Source of the DNA: Dyadobacter sp. CY261
GTDB taxonomy: Bacteria; Bacteroidota; Bacteroidia; Cytophagales; Spirosomataceae
DNA: 64,000 nt
Assembly: GCF_021440085.1 (NCBI RefSeq)
Contig: NZ_JAKCPW010000005.1
Coordinates: forward strand, 62,001-126,000
Direction of reading: 5' to 3'
Shown: piece after piece, positions 37,406-45,474 of the stretch
How the letters are laid out: the number at the start of each line of letters is the position of its first letter
How positions within the stretch are numbered: position 1 is the first letter of the stretch
Made by a program: the position numbers and the translations under genes
Notes under the pieces: model-generated
What the model was told of the DNA's origin: nothing
The model's database searches: none
Seen by the model: only the letters and a program-made list of their open reading frames with translations

Positions 37406-37835
37406 ATGAAAAATTTTCTCCTCCTTTTCATCTCGATTTACTTATTGTATTTAGCGTGTCGTGCACAAGATACTTATCGTAGAGAGATCGAAAGATTCGC
37501 AACGCAATATGGACCGCCTTAAACTGGTAGACCTGGATGGCTCATTCGCTTTCAGCAAAATCGTACATCTCACTAACAGAAACCCCTCAAAAATGGAAGC
37601 TTACCCCAATCCTGCCGATCGGTTCATAACGATCGAAGTTCCTGACAACGACTTTGGATTTGCCAAAGTCGAAGTGATAAACAAGGCAGGCGTAAAAGTT
37701 TTGGATAATGAAAAAATGCCCCTGACAGGAAATAAGGTTTTCGTTAATATTTCCGGCATTCCCGCGGGCCTGTATCAGGTTGTGATCACCACGCCGGGCT
37801 CGGTACAAAGTCACCCGATCTTAAAGGTGCCCTAA
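37406..37835 (+). pseudogene. Frameshifted remnant: signal peptide plus T9SS sorting domain
   Basis: ATG at 37406 opens MKNFLLLFISIYLLYLACRA, a good signal peptide, but the frame stops after 38 codons (…ATQYGPP). A different frame from about 37515 reads LKLVDLDGSFAFSKIVHLTN and then a complete T9SS type A sorting domain (MEAYPNPADRFITIEVP, GIPAGLYQVVITTPG, HPILKVP) to the stop at 37835. A single-base frameshift would join the two into a protein of about 142 residues with almost no passenger domain. It is probably the remains of a larger secreted protein after internal deletion. A very short secreted peptide ending at 37522 is a weaker alternative. Confidence 0.65.
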
Positions 37836-37844
37836 ACTCAATGT

Positions 37845-37882
37845 AAAGGGCGGGACTGCTTCTGATTCGGTCCGCCCTTTTC
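37845..37882. terminator. Terminator hairpin
   Basis: AAAGGGCGG (37845-37853) pairs with CCGCCCTTT (37872-37880), with an extra AC/GT pair inside across a one-base bulge. T-rich sequence follows on the plus strand. Confidence 0.75.
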
Positions 37883-37887
37883 TTGCT

Positions 37888-38110
37888 TTACGCTTCGGGT
37901 TTTCCAGGCGGTGGTAGATCAACCGGCCTTACAGGCGTAGGGAAAGAGATATTATTCTCATCAAAAAACCGCTTCACCAATTTCATCGCCTTACTCTTCG
38001 CCGGCGATAAGCTTCCGCCGTTCAGCGATCGACTTTGACGGGGATGGGGTCTACAATTTTGGATATCTGGGCGAAAATCACGGGTACAAATGAATGCGGG
38101 CCACCCTATC
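37888..38110 (-). pseudogene. mscS-like remnant, copy 1 (internal deletion)
   Basis: On the minus strand this stretch reads FVPVIFAQISKIVDPIPVKV then DR and a stop, matching the N-terminus of the intact channel at 39224-40138 (FAPMIFAQISKIVDPIAVKL). It is followed directly by SPAKSKAMKLVKRFFDENNI then SFPTPVRP…PEA and a stop, matching its C-terminus (PAKSTVMKIVKRVFDEHNIS). About 240 codons in between are missing, the frame is broken and the start codon is lost. It is the divergent partner of the first lipoprotein of the array. Confidence 0.85.
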
Positions 38111-38254
38111 GAATTAATAAGCGACTGACTTCCTTTAAACAGGGCAAAACTCGAAAATCTTGTATGGTTTGCAAAAATACGCTATACAAAACTACGGCCT
38201 GCCAGCCAGCCTCTTTTTACCGCAGGCTCTTCAGGCCCTACCATTCGCCCATTG

Positions 38255-38288
38255 CATTTCGTGTGATTCTGATGTCCACCTATGTTTG
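38255..38288 (+). promoter_or_regulatory. Array promoter, lipoprotein copy 1
   Basis: CATTTCG (38255-38261) and TATGTTTG (38281-38288) form the -33/-7 pair. The preceding CCATTCGCCCATTGC block also occurs before copies 2 and 3 of the array. Confidence 0.7.
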
Positions 38289-38331
38289 ATCCGATTCAAA
38301 ATCAATTTTATCACACTTAAACATGATGATT

Positions 38332-39162
38332 ATGAAACTATTTCGAAGCACTTCACTTTTCATTCAAGGCATCCTGATCGCCGGTATGCTGAGCGCTTGC
38401 CAGAATGAGAGCGACACCGCCCTGGCACCGCAGGCACCTGCAAACACATCTGACCAAAATGCAAGAACTGCCGTGGCAGCCGGTACGCTAATTAAGGACG
38501 GCAATACCACTTTGGCATATAATAGCCAAGATCCGACTCTTCTCTGGAAGGAAAGTAATGCCAACACTCAATTCGTTTTTACCTACGCACCACAACTGAT
38601 TTCGGCTATGAAGTTTACCTATGGTAACCCTGCACCAGAATACAAATACTTTCTCGATACGTTCGGACGTTGTGTTCAGACTGTCACGGACAAGACCTAT
38701 ATATACGAATACAATGCCGACGGGCAGCTCACCAAAATCTACAATAAATATCAGCCGGATGAACGAAGAGAATTTTCATATGCAGTGGATGCCACGGGTT
38801 GGAAAAAATCCCTGAGCACAGTAAAATTCTATGATGAGCAGGGCGCAAAAACCAAGGAACTAACATTCACTTATGGTGGTGCAACAGGGATTCCGGACAA
38901 ACATCCTTTAAACCCAGATGTGTTCCCGGCCGGAGTTAGTAAGTATCTGCGGATATTCGGGAATTTCAACACCAATCTTGTTCAACTTCTGATTGAAGAC
39001 AAATATCTTCCGAACGGCCAAAAAGCATCCAGTACCACACACGCGTATAGTTATACGTTAGGCACTATGGGTAAGGCCAAAAATATCACCGTGAAGAAAA
39101 TCAATGGTACACTCGTCTCATCGACCGACAGAACATACACCATGCCGAAGTATAACTTTTAA
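38332..39162 (+). CDS. Array lipoprotein, copy 1
   Basis: The protein has 276 residues. The start at 38332 (MKLFRSTSLFIQGILIAGML) is chosen by alignment with the paralogues; two ATGs just upstream are in frame. Lipobox LSAC gives lipidated Cys22. The body has YD-repeat-like short strands (YIYEYNADGQLTKIYNKYQP) and the family signature GVSKYLRIFGNFNTNLVQ near the C-terminus, ending DRTYTMPKYNF. The closest relative is copy 3 at 41303. There is a faint resemblance to DUF4595-type proteins; function is unknown, and an envelope location is expected. It is divergent from a dead mscS-like gene and convergent with the intact one. Confidence 0.85.
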   Translation: MKLFRSTSLFIQGILIAGMLSACQNESDTALAPQAPANTSDQNARTAVAAGTLIKDGNTTLAYNSQDPTLLWKESNANTQFVFTYAPQLISAMKFTYGNPAPEYKYFLDTFGRCVQTVTDKTYIYEYNADGQLTKIYNKYQPDERREFSYAVDATGWKKSLSTVKFYDEQGAKTKELTFTYGGATGIPDKHPLNPDVFPAGVSKYLRIFGNFNTNLVQLLIEDKYLPNGQKASSTTHAYSYTLGTMGKAKNITVKKINGTLVSSTDRTYTMPKYNF

Positions 39163-39169
39163 CAACATC

Positions 39170-39205
39170 AAGGATACGGCCCGCGGAGCCGCGGGCCGTA
39201 TCCTT
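39170..39205. terminator. Bidirectional terminator between copy-1 lipoprotein and mscS
   Basis: A perfect 17-bp stem, AAGGATACGGCCCGCGG (39170-39186) with its complement at 39189-39205, has a two-base centre. It separates convergent genes. Confidence 0.85.
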
Positions 39206-39223
39206 GTGTATCAAAGTCTAATT

Positions 39224-40138
39224 TTATTCTGGCTTGGAAGATCCTGGTTGATCGAGGTTGACGATATTTAGTTCAGGTGGCCGCGTCGGCGTAGGGAAGG
39301 AAATATTATGCTCGTCAAACACCCTTTTTACAATCTTCATCACCGTACTCTTTGCCGGTCCGGGCCCGATCCTGTCCTGCCTGATCCAGAACAGGATTTC
39401 AAAATCAACACTTTTTTCGCTGAAACGAAGAAAATTAAATTCGATCACTTTGAGCGGGTCGATAAAATCAAGACCCTTGATGGCGCCCAAGGCCAGGCTT
39501 TCTACAAATGCCAGGTCGTCCTTGTAGCCGATGCTACCCTCCATCCTTACACGTCTTTCCCCCGAATGTGTAAAATTCATGATCGGCTTCTGGAAAATAT
39601 CCTTGCTTGGCAGCTCCACCTGCTGGCCTTCAAAATTATCCAGCTTCACCGAACGCAAGCCGATTGACAAAACTTTACCCGTAAAACCGTTGGTCTCGAT
39701 CACATCACCCACCTGAATGGGTCGCTGTATGGCTATGAATGCGCCGGAAATGAAGTTAGTCGTCAGATCCTGAAATGCGAAACCCAGCGCGAGCGCCAGC
39801 ACTCCCGCTCCTGCAAGCAACGAAGTGACCGTTTTGTCGAGTCCCAGTATGCCCAGTGCAAAGAAAAAACCCGTGGCGACAATCCCGATCCGGGTAATAG
39901 TCGATATCAATCCTACAAGCGCGATGTTCTGCGATGCATGACCCAGCACCCTTTCGATAAACTTACCTCCGAATCGGGCCAGAAACCTGAAGACAATGAG
40001 GATCAGTACAGCAATGACCAGGTTCGGAAGCAAGCGGTATACTTCCACCGTCCACCGGTCAAGCTTGACGGCAATGGGGTCTACAATTTTGGATATCTGT
40101 GCGAAAATCATGGGTGCAAATAAATTCTGACGGCGCAT
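39224..40138 (-). CDS. MscS-family mechanosensitive channel
   Basis: The 304-residue protein has three predicted membrane helices (about 35-55, 72-95, 100-125). The pore-lining glycine/alanine-rich helix is LLAGAGVLALALGFAFQDLT, followed by TNFISGAFIAIQRPIQVGDV, the hallmark of the MscS beta domain. A C-terminal alpha/beta part follows (PAKSTVMKIVKRVFDEHNIS). Such channels release solutes on hypo-osmotic shock. This is the only intact copy of three in the array. Its divergent lipoprotein partner at 40360 is a pseudogene. Met10 is an alternative start. Confidence 0.92.
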   Translation of the reverse strand: MRRQNLFAPMIFAQISKIVDPIAVKLDRWTVEVYRLLPNLVIAVLILIVFRFLARFGGKFIERVLGHASQNIALVGLISTITRIGIVATGFFFALGILGLDKTVTSLLAGAGVLALALGFAFQDLTTNFISGAFIAIQRPIQVGDVIETNGFTGKVLSIGLRSVKLDNFEGQQVELPSKDIFQKPIMNFTHSGERRVRMEGSIGYKDDLAFVESLALGAIKGLDFIDPLKVIEFNFLRFSEKSVDFEILFWIRQDRIGPGPAKSTVMKIVKRVFDEHNISFPTPTRPPELNIVNLDQPGSSKPE

Positions 40139-40284
40139 CGAACCAACAGGTGGTCGTCCACTCTAAACACTGCAAAACTCGTAAATGTTGTCCGGTCTGC
40201 AAAAATTAAGAATACGGGATGTGAGGGACAAGTCCGGCCGCTTCACGACCGGTAGCTCTCCCGCCACCACCATTCGCCCATCGC

Positions 40285-40317
40285 ATTTTCGTCCGGGCCG
40301 ATAGTCGGCTAAGTTGA
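40285..40317 (+). promoter_or_regulatory. Array promoter, lipoprotein copy 2
   Basis: ATTTTCG (40285-40291) and TAAGTTGA (40310-40317) are spaced as in the other copies, but the -7 box is degraded relative to TAnnTTTG, in keeping with the dead gene downstream. Confidence 0.55.
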
Positions 40318-40359
40318 GAGAAGTTCGAAATCATTTCATTCATCCATAAAAAAACGATT

Positions 40360-40869
40360 ATGAAATTACTTCGAAACACGACCGCCGCGATTAAATGGAT
40401 TTTGCTCGCCAACCTGTTAGGTGCCTGCCATACAGAAAATGACAATGCGCTTACTCCGCGGGCACCTGCTAACGATGTCGGACCGGAATGCGAAAGCAGC
40501 GTCGACTTTATTGCTCATTAAGGACGGCTATCAGCTACTCGAATATACCACCCAAGGAAAACCCGGCCCTCGAAGGAAATCAACCCTGCTGCAAAAAGAT
40601 ACAGAGCGTACACTTACGCGGCAAGCGAGGTTACCGGATATCAGTCCTTTATTGCAAGTGGTTTGAAGGCGTTCCCCAGCCACTATTACCTTGATGCGAA
40701 TGGACGTTGTGAGGAAAGCAGCGCCAGCGGAAAGAATGGATCCCCATACGTCTCGACTTATAACTATGATTTTGCATCCGGAGGATACGTCAAAACGATG
40801 ACTGTAACAAAACCGGATGGCAGTATCTCCTCCACAGAACACAAATACAATGCTCCGCTTGCAGATTAG
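40360..40869 (+). pseudogene. Array lipoprotein, copy 2 (frameshifted, internally deleted)
   Basis: The 5' end reads MKLLRNTTAAIKWILLANLL then GAC, clearly paralogous to copy 3, but stops after 53 codons. The match continues in the next frame (MSDRNAKAASTLLLIKDGYQ) and returns to the first frame as YTYAASEVTGYQSFIASGLK, HYYLDANGRC and VKTMTVTKPDGSISSTEHKY ending NAPLAD. At least two frameshifts and loss of about 100 codons, including the KYLPIFGKFS signature, make it a pseudogene. It keeps its own terminator. Confidence 0.88.
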
Positions 40870-40880
40870 TAACCACATTA

Positions 40881-40919
40881 TTTAATCAAAAAGCCGGTAT
40901 TACCGGCTTTTTGATTAAA
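40881..40919. terminator. Terminator, lipoprotein copy 2
   Basis: TTTAATCAAAAAGCCGGTA (40881-40899) and its perfect complement (40901-40919) form a 19-bp symmetric dyad with A and T tracts on both sides. Confidence 0.85.
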
Positions 40920-40929
40920 TAAACAGCTT

Positions 40930-41081
40930 CTACGACAACTCCTTTTTTGCTTCAAATTCTTCTATATTCTCACTGACCGATTTCCAGCCCTTTTTGATTG
41001 ACACCTTCATGATGACGGTAATGGGGGCTACTATTTTAGATTTGAAAAGATCGTAGGTGCATATGAATTCTGCCGACACAT
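40930..41081 (-). pseudogene. mscS-like remnant, copy 3
   Basis: From ATG at 41081 the minus strand reads MCRQNSYAPTIFSNLK and then stops, aligning with MRRQNLFAPMIFAQISK of the intact channel. Everything after is lost. The sequence beyond reads VSIKKGWKSVSENIEEFEAK then KELS and a stop, which weakly resembles the C-terminal SHOCT end (EEEFKAKKEELLS) of the gene at 42198. The join may mark a recombination point between two array neighbours. It is the divergent partner of copy 3. The rest of the 383-bp gap to 41302 is the duplicated promoter region. Confidence 0.75.
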
Positions 41082-41227
41082 CGAATTAATAGGCGACCAT
41101 CAACTTTAAATATCGCAAAACTCGTAAATGTTGTGCGGTCTGCAAAAATTACGAATACGAGAAGCGACGGGCAAGTCCGCCCGCTTTACGACCGGTGGCT
41201 CTCCCGCCATCGCCATTCGCCCATTAC

Positions 41228-41260
41228 ATTTTCGTACTAACCGGTAGCCTGCTATGTTGG
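41228..41260 (+). promoter_or_regulatory. Array promoter, lipoprotein copy 3
   Basis: ATTTTCG (41228-41234) and TATGTTGG (41253-41260), 25 bp start to start, are preceded by the CCATTCGCCCATTACATT block shared with copies 1 and 2. Confidence 0.65.
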
Positions 41261-41302
41261 AAGAAGTTCAAAATCTATTCATTTACCAACCAAACAACGA
41301 TT

Positions 41303-42142
41303 ATGAAACTACTTCGAAACATGACCACTGCGACCAAAGGAATTTTACTCGCCGGCCTGTTAGGCGCCTGCCAACCTGAAAATGACAATATGCTTACTCC
41401 GCAGGCCCCGACGACGGTGTCCGATCGGAATGCGAAAACTTCACAAGCAGTAGGTCAATTAATAAAGGATGGTGATGTCAGTCTCGTTTACAACAATCAG
41501 GTGCCAAGCGCTTTGTGGAAAGAAATTTATAACAACGGCGCTTACCATGAATTTACGTACGGGACGCAATTAATCACAGGCAAAAGATATGTGAATGGTT
41601 TCAACAACGCAACCAAAGTATTCACTTATATCCTGGATTCCTATGGACGCTGCATTGAAACCGTTACAGACAAAACACACCTGTACGAATATGACGCTAA
41701 TGGGCAGCTCACGAAGTATTACAATAAACTGCAGCCCAACGAGCGAATCGAATTTACATACAAGGCTGATGCCACCGGAACTGCAACTTCGCTATCCACA
41801 GTAACATTCTACGATGCCTCGGGTAAAAAGACCAGGGAAGTTGGGTTTAATTACAGTATTACAGAACCTATTCCGGACAAATCTCCTTTGAATCCAGATG
41901 TGTTTGCAGTAGGTGTCAGCAAGTATCTTCCAATATTCGGGAAATTCAGTACTAATCTTGTTCAGTGCTCGTCAGACAAAAAGTTTCTTTCGAACGGGCA
42001 ACAAATTTCCTCCACCAACTATTATTATAATTATGTATTGGATTATGCCGGTAAAGTCAGGAATGTTACCGTCAAGAAATATGACGGCAAATTAGTTTCG
42101 ACAACGGACAGAAAATACACAATACCGTCATTTAAATTTTAG
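41303..42142 (+). CDS. Array lipoprotein, copy 3
   Basis: The protein has 279 residues from the ATG at 41303 (MKLLRNMTTATKGILLAGLL); the longer frame to 41195 runs through the promoter. Lipobox LGAC gives Cys23. It is strongly similar to copy 1 throughout: YILDSYGRCIETVTDKTHLY, YEYDANGQLTKYYNKLQPNE, IPDKSPLNPDVFAVGVSKYL and PIFGKFSTNLVQ, ending DRKYTIPSFKF. Function is unknown. It is divergent from a dead mscS-like fragment and convergent with the SHOCT gene. Confidence 0.85.
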   Translation: MKLLRNMTTATKGILLAGLLGACQPENDNMLTPQAPTTVSDRNAKTSQAVGQLIKDGDVSLVYNNQVPSALWKEIYNNGAYHEFTYGTQLITGKRYVNGFNNATKVFTYILDSYGRCIETVTDKTHLYEYDANGQLTKYYNKLQPNERIEFTYKADATGTATSLSTVTFYDASGKKTREVGFNYSITEPIPDKSPLNPDVFAVGVSKYLPIFGKFSTNLVQCSSDKKFLSNGQQISSTNYYYNYVLDYAGKVRNVTVKKYDGKLVSTTDRKYTIPSFKF

Positions 42143-42154
42143 CGTATTTCTACA

Positions 42155-42183
42155 AAAAGGGCCCGAATAATTCGGGCCCTTTT
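42155..42183. terminator. Bidirectional terminator, lipoprotein copy 3 / SHOCT gene
   Basis: AAAAGGGCCCGAA (42155-42167), loop TAA, TTCGGGCCCTTTT (42171-42183): a perfect 13-bp stem with A/T tracts on both strands. Confidence 0.9.
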
Positions 42184-42197
42184 ATTGCGCAAATTCG

Positions 42198-42962
42198 TTA
42201 CAATCTCGACAACAACTCCTCCTTCTTGGCTTTGAATTCCTCTTCTGTAATCTGTCCCTTCTCAAAAAGCACATTCAGCTTCCCTATCGTCGAAATGATG
42301 ATGTCCTGCGGGCTTTGGTCGCCGCTTCGAAGATCAGCAGTTGCGGTGACATCGTAAGCGATTTCCGGTGTTGGCTGACTGGGTTTATCAGGGTCGGAGA
42401 CAATTTCCAGGCTGCCCAGATCTACTGCGCCTTCCTGGCTGGTAAACCGGTACGAACCGACCGCACCATGCTGTTGGGACACGCCCGATATCTGGTGATG
42501 CTTGGTATCATAGATCGTGCGCTTCCCATTTTCCTCAATCACCAGTCGGCGAACGGAGGCAAAGTAGGCGTAGCGAAAACCATTTTGTGAACCGCTCGAG
42601 GTGGGGTTTCCAAAAATGCTAGGCCAGGAGGTGTTGACTGGCCTAAAAGGCGATGTAATTTTTTCTTCTGAATCACCCTCCTTTTCTTCAAATAATATAT
42701 CTGTCATAATCAGATCGGCCAACTCATGGCAAAGCTTGTCCACATTCGCGCGCAACGAATTGTTAAACATATCGCCTACCATCGTCATCCCGCCTTTCAT
42801 CCATTGCCCTTGTCCCCCCAATTCGGCAAGATTGAACTGGGCCATGGTCCCACCTCCACGAATAATCGCGTTCAGGAGTGATTCGATGGTTTCGGTGTGC
42901 AAATCATATCGGCTCGCAATCTCATTAACCTTTTGCCAGCCTTCCGGGGTTAGTTTCTTCAT
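42198..42962 (-). CDS. SHOCT domain protein
   Basis: The 254-residue protein has no signal peptide. The N-terminal 100 residues are helical (LTPEGWQKVNEIASRYDLHT, GTMAQFNLAELGGQGQWMKG, VDKLCHELADLIMTDILF). A beta-rich centre follows (RYAYFASVRRLVIEENGKRT), then a proline-rich linker. The C-terminal SHOCT motif is IGKLNVLFEKGQITEEEFKA KKEELL. SHOCT domains are short oligomerisation modules found at protein ends. It occupies the position, divergent from lipoprotein copy 4, that mscS-like genes hold in the first three units. Confidence 0.8.
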   Translation of the reverse strand: MKKLTPEGWQKVNEIASRYDLHTETIESLLNAIIRGGGTMAQFNLAELGGQGQWMKGGMTMVGDMFNNSLRANVDKLCHELADLIMTDILFEEKEGDSEEKITSPFRPVNTSWPSIFGNPTSSGSQNGFRYAYFASVRRLVIEENGKRTIYDTKHHQISGVSQQHGAVGSYRFTSQEGAVDLGSLEIVSDPDKPSQPTPEIAYDVTATADLRSGDQSPQDIIISTIGKLNVLFEKGQITEEEFKAKKEELLSRL

Positions 42963-43083
42963 CTTATATTCTGTTTACCACAAACGTTACAAAAACGATG
43001 CCATAATAACCTAAAAGTAGGAAAGTGAGAAACCACCCACCTTTAAACCGCAAACTAGCCGAAACCGTCCACACGCCCATCGC

Positions 43084-43116
43084 TTTTTTATGACGCCCGA
43101 TCGGAGGCTATGTTTG
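43084..43116 (+). promoter_or_regulatory. Array promoter, lipoprotein copy 4
   Basis: TTTTTTA (43084-43090) and TATGTTTG (43109-43116) are 25 bp apart start to start, preceded by CGCCCATCGC as in copy 2. The ATG lies 42 bp downstream of the -7 box. Confidence 0.7.
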
Positions 43117-43157
43117 GTGCAGTTAAATCATTTGTTCAATTTAATTAAACGCATATT

Positions 43158-44045
43158 ATGAAACTTCACAAAACCACAAGTATTGCTTTACAAGGCATGC
43201 TACTTTTAGGCATGCTGGGCGCATGCCAGAATGAGGATGCGATTACACCATCTGAAACAGCAAATATCTCCGCCGATCACGACAACTCCAAAATCGCAGC
43301 GGGTGAGATAAAACTGGTTGACGATGGTGACAATAAGTTGCTGTATAAAAAGACAGGCCGTTACGTCGGTAAATTGTCAAAAGTCAGTGAACCGAATTAC
43401 TACACCGAATACTCGTATGCAGATGGGCCAGTCGAGGGGGATTATTGGATTACCAGTAAGCGTTACTCAAAATCAAGCAATGCATTGGTTAAGGAAATAC
43501 AATACCATGTCGTTAATAAAAAATGCATAAAAAAAATTGATGTCACTGACAATCAAAACTTCAATTTTAACTACGACGAAGCAGGCAGACTTAAAAAAAT
43601 ATCCAGAGAAGGAACCAATACAAAAATTGAATTATCATATATATTCAATGCCGGTGCAGGCGACGAACGTCTTTATAAAACCACCTTCTCTAATAATAAT
43701 GGAGCATACAAGGAAATAACTTATCAATACTCTATATGGGCTGCTAACTACTCAGTGGATCCAAAGGCAGATAAGTACCCTTTAAATCCAGTACATTTAG
43801 GTCTTGACAGATATCTGCCCATATTCAGCAAATTCAGCGATGCACTTGTACAGCAGATTACAATATCTCCGCTGCCAGCCTCAGGTCAAAGCGAGCCATA
43901 TTATAAGTATACATATGCATTTGACGGCAGTGGTTACGTAACATATCGGACAGAAGAATACTTTCCGCTCGGGCTTGGATATCAGGCCGGGAAACAGTCC
44001 AATTTCTCCCCATTAAAATACACCTCATGGGTTCCAGGACTCTAA
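43158..44045 (+). CDS. Array lipoprotein, copy 4
   Basis: The 295-residue protein begins MKLHKTTSIALQGMLLLGML with lipobox LGAC (Cys23). It resembles copy 5 more than copies 1 and 3: GRYVGKLSKVSEPNYYTEYS, GDYWITSKRYSKSSNALVKE and FNYDEAGRLKKISREG. It keeps the family signature YPLNPVHLGLDRYLPIFSKF then SDALVQ. The gene is visibly richer in A and T than its neighbours. Function is unknown; an envelope lipoprotein is expected. Confidence 0.85.
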   Translation: MKLHKTTSIALQGMLLLGMLGACQNEDAITPSETANISADHDNSKIAAGEIKLVDDGDNKLLYKKTGRYVGKLSKVSEPNYYTEYSYADGPVEGDYWITSKRYSKSSNALVKEIQYHVVNKKCIKKIDVTDNQNFNFNYDEAGRLKKISREGTNTKIELSYIFNAGAGDERLYKTTFSNNNGAYKEITYQYSIWAANYSVDPKADKYPLNPVHLGLDRYLPIFSKFSDALVQQITISPLPASGQSEPYYKYTYAFDGSGYVTYRTEEYFPLGLGYQAGKQSNFSPLKYTSWVPGL

Positions 44046-44056
44046 TCCACTAGCGA

Positions 44057-44123
44057 CAAGCACTTTCGATACGACAAAGAGACCGCCAAGCTGACGGTCT
44101 CTTTGTCGTATCGAAAGTGCTTG
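44057..44123 (+). terminator. Exceptionally long perfect hairpin after copy 4
   Basis: The arms 44057-44085 and 44095-44123 pair perfectly over 29 bp around a 9-base loop (CCAAGCTGA). It lies 12 bp after the copy-4 stop and probably ends its transcript, but no T run follows and the stem is far longer than a usual terminator. Confidence 0.7.
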
Positions 44124-44472
44124 AAACAACCAGCTCCGAATCGCCAATAACACGAGGTGCTATTGCAAATTTTTATGAATAATAGAATACATCTGCGATG
44201 ACAACAATCTCGGCGGGCTTCTGATATTACCAGCAAACGGCATTAATAATCAAACAACGCGCTGGTAAAATATATCCGTCACAAAGTGTAAGCCGGGCCT
44301 TCTATCGAAATACCCAATTGTTCCACGTAGAAAGTATTAATGCGGACCGTTATTATTAATGATGCGCTATTTTTTGGTACTATGAAAATAAAACTACAAA
44401 TGATACAAATAGCTCAAACGAACAAAATTATAACGTCCGAAAAATCATCAAAACACACCATTAATAAAACAG
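44124..44472. other. AT-rich gap between array copies 4 and 5
   Basis: I find no credible gene here. Small frames (44340-44549 on plus, 44042-44236 on minus) have neither homology nor a sensible start context. No mscS-like or SHOCT remnant was recognised opposite copy 5. Confidence 0.5.
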
Positions 44473-44505
44473 ATTTTCATGTCATATCGATTAGCTCTAA
44501 GTTTG
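44473..44505 (+). promoter_or_regulatory. Array promoter, lipoprotein copy 5
   Basis: ATTTTCA (44473-44479) and TAAGTTTG (44498-44505), 25 bp start to start, have the same arrangement as the other four copies although the surrounding sequence has diverged. Confidence 0.7.
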
Positions 44506-44545
44506 AATCGAAAATCAATTATTCATTTAACTATCAGTTTAATTT

Positions 44546-45442
44546 ATGAAACAACTTCACATTGCAGGGAATTTATTGAAAAGTTTGACGCTGGCCGGGT
44601 TGCTCGCCGCATGCCATAACGATCAGGCAATTGCTCCTACTGGAACAGATGGTGTCGCAGTGAATGACCAAAATGCTAAGATATCGCCACTTCTAAGACT
44701 TGTCAAGGAGGGTGATGTTGCAATACAATACATTAAAAGTGGAAAGTTTCTCGGAAAAATATCTAGAATTGATGTCGGGAATAATTATAACTACTACTTT
44801 GAATACACATACAACGATAACAACCCATCTGGCGACCTATGGATTAGTAGAAAGCAGTATCAAAAAGGCACTAACTCATTTGTTCAAGAATGGAAATATA
44901 AGGTTGTTAACGGGCTCTGTGTTGCGAGTGAAAGCGTAGCTTTGGGAGATTCATATGAATACAAATACAATGCGCAGGGGCTCTTAGATGAAATAAAATC
45001 TTCTCATATCGGAAACCCTCATGTTATCTGGAAGTATTCTTACAATTACAATGCTGCTAGTAGTTCCTATCGACTTCACAAGGTAGCATCTTCCAATAGT
45101 CAATTTGGACCTGAAATCGAAACCACATTTACTTATACTTCAATACCCGCTAAATACTCATGGAACCCTGTAGATGCCACCATATATATGGATCAAGGGA
45201 ATATTGACCGGTATCTCCCCATTTTTGGGAAATTCTCGGATGTTCTTGTGGCGAAAACTGTTGAACAGTCATTAAAAAACCCTGCTACCAAATCGTCCAA
45301 TAAAGAATTTACCTACATAACCGATAGTGACGGACTTGTTACTTCCAGAATCACACAAACATCGAAAGGAAATAATCCGCCTGCATCTTCTCCGACCACT
45401 ACAATCTTGAAATATTCTTCGAGTTGGCAGGGAATACCTTGA
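44546..45442 (+). CDS. Array lipoprotein, copy 5
   Basis: The 298-residue protein starts MKQLHIAGNLLKSLTLAGLL with lipobox LAAC (Cys23). It shares with copy 4 KFLGKISRIDVGNNYNYYFE and GDLWISRKQYQKGTNSFVQE, and with all copies the motif DRYLPIFGKFSDVLV. YD-like strands are present (YEYKYNAQGLLDEIKSSH). It is AT-rich like copy 4. No partner gene lies divergent to it. Function is unknown. Confidence 0.85.
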   Translation: MKQLHIAGNLLKSLTLAGLLAACHNDQAIAPTGTDGVAVNDQNAKISPLLRLVKEGDVAIQYIKSGKFLGKISRIDVGNNYNYYFEYTYNDNNPSGDLWISRKQYQKGTNSFVQEWKYKVVNGLCVASESVALGDSYEYKYNAQGLLDEIKSSHIGNPHVIWKYSYNYNAASSSYRLHKVASSNSQFGPEIETTFTYTSIPAKYSWNPVDATIYMDQGNIDRYLPIFGKFSDVLVAKTVEQSLKNPATKSSNKEFTYITDSDGLVTSRITQTSKGNNPPASSPTTTILKYSSSWQGIP

Positions 45443-45474
45443 AATTGGTCTAGCCGCTAAGAACAAGCAAAAGG

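Noticed and set aside
44340..44549. 69-codon frame between array copies 4 and 5
   Set aside because: AT-rich random frame that runs over the copy-5 promoter.
38332..45442. YD-repeat/Rhs toxin interpretation of the array lipoproteins
   Set aside because: YD-like strands such as YEYNADGQLTK are present, but the proteins are under 300 residues, lack the Rhs core and cleavage motifs, and no immunity genes are seen.
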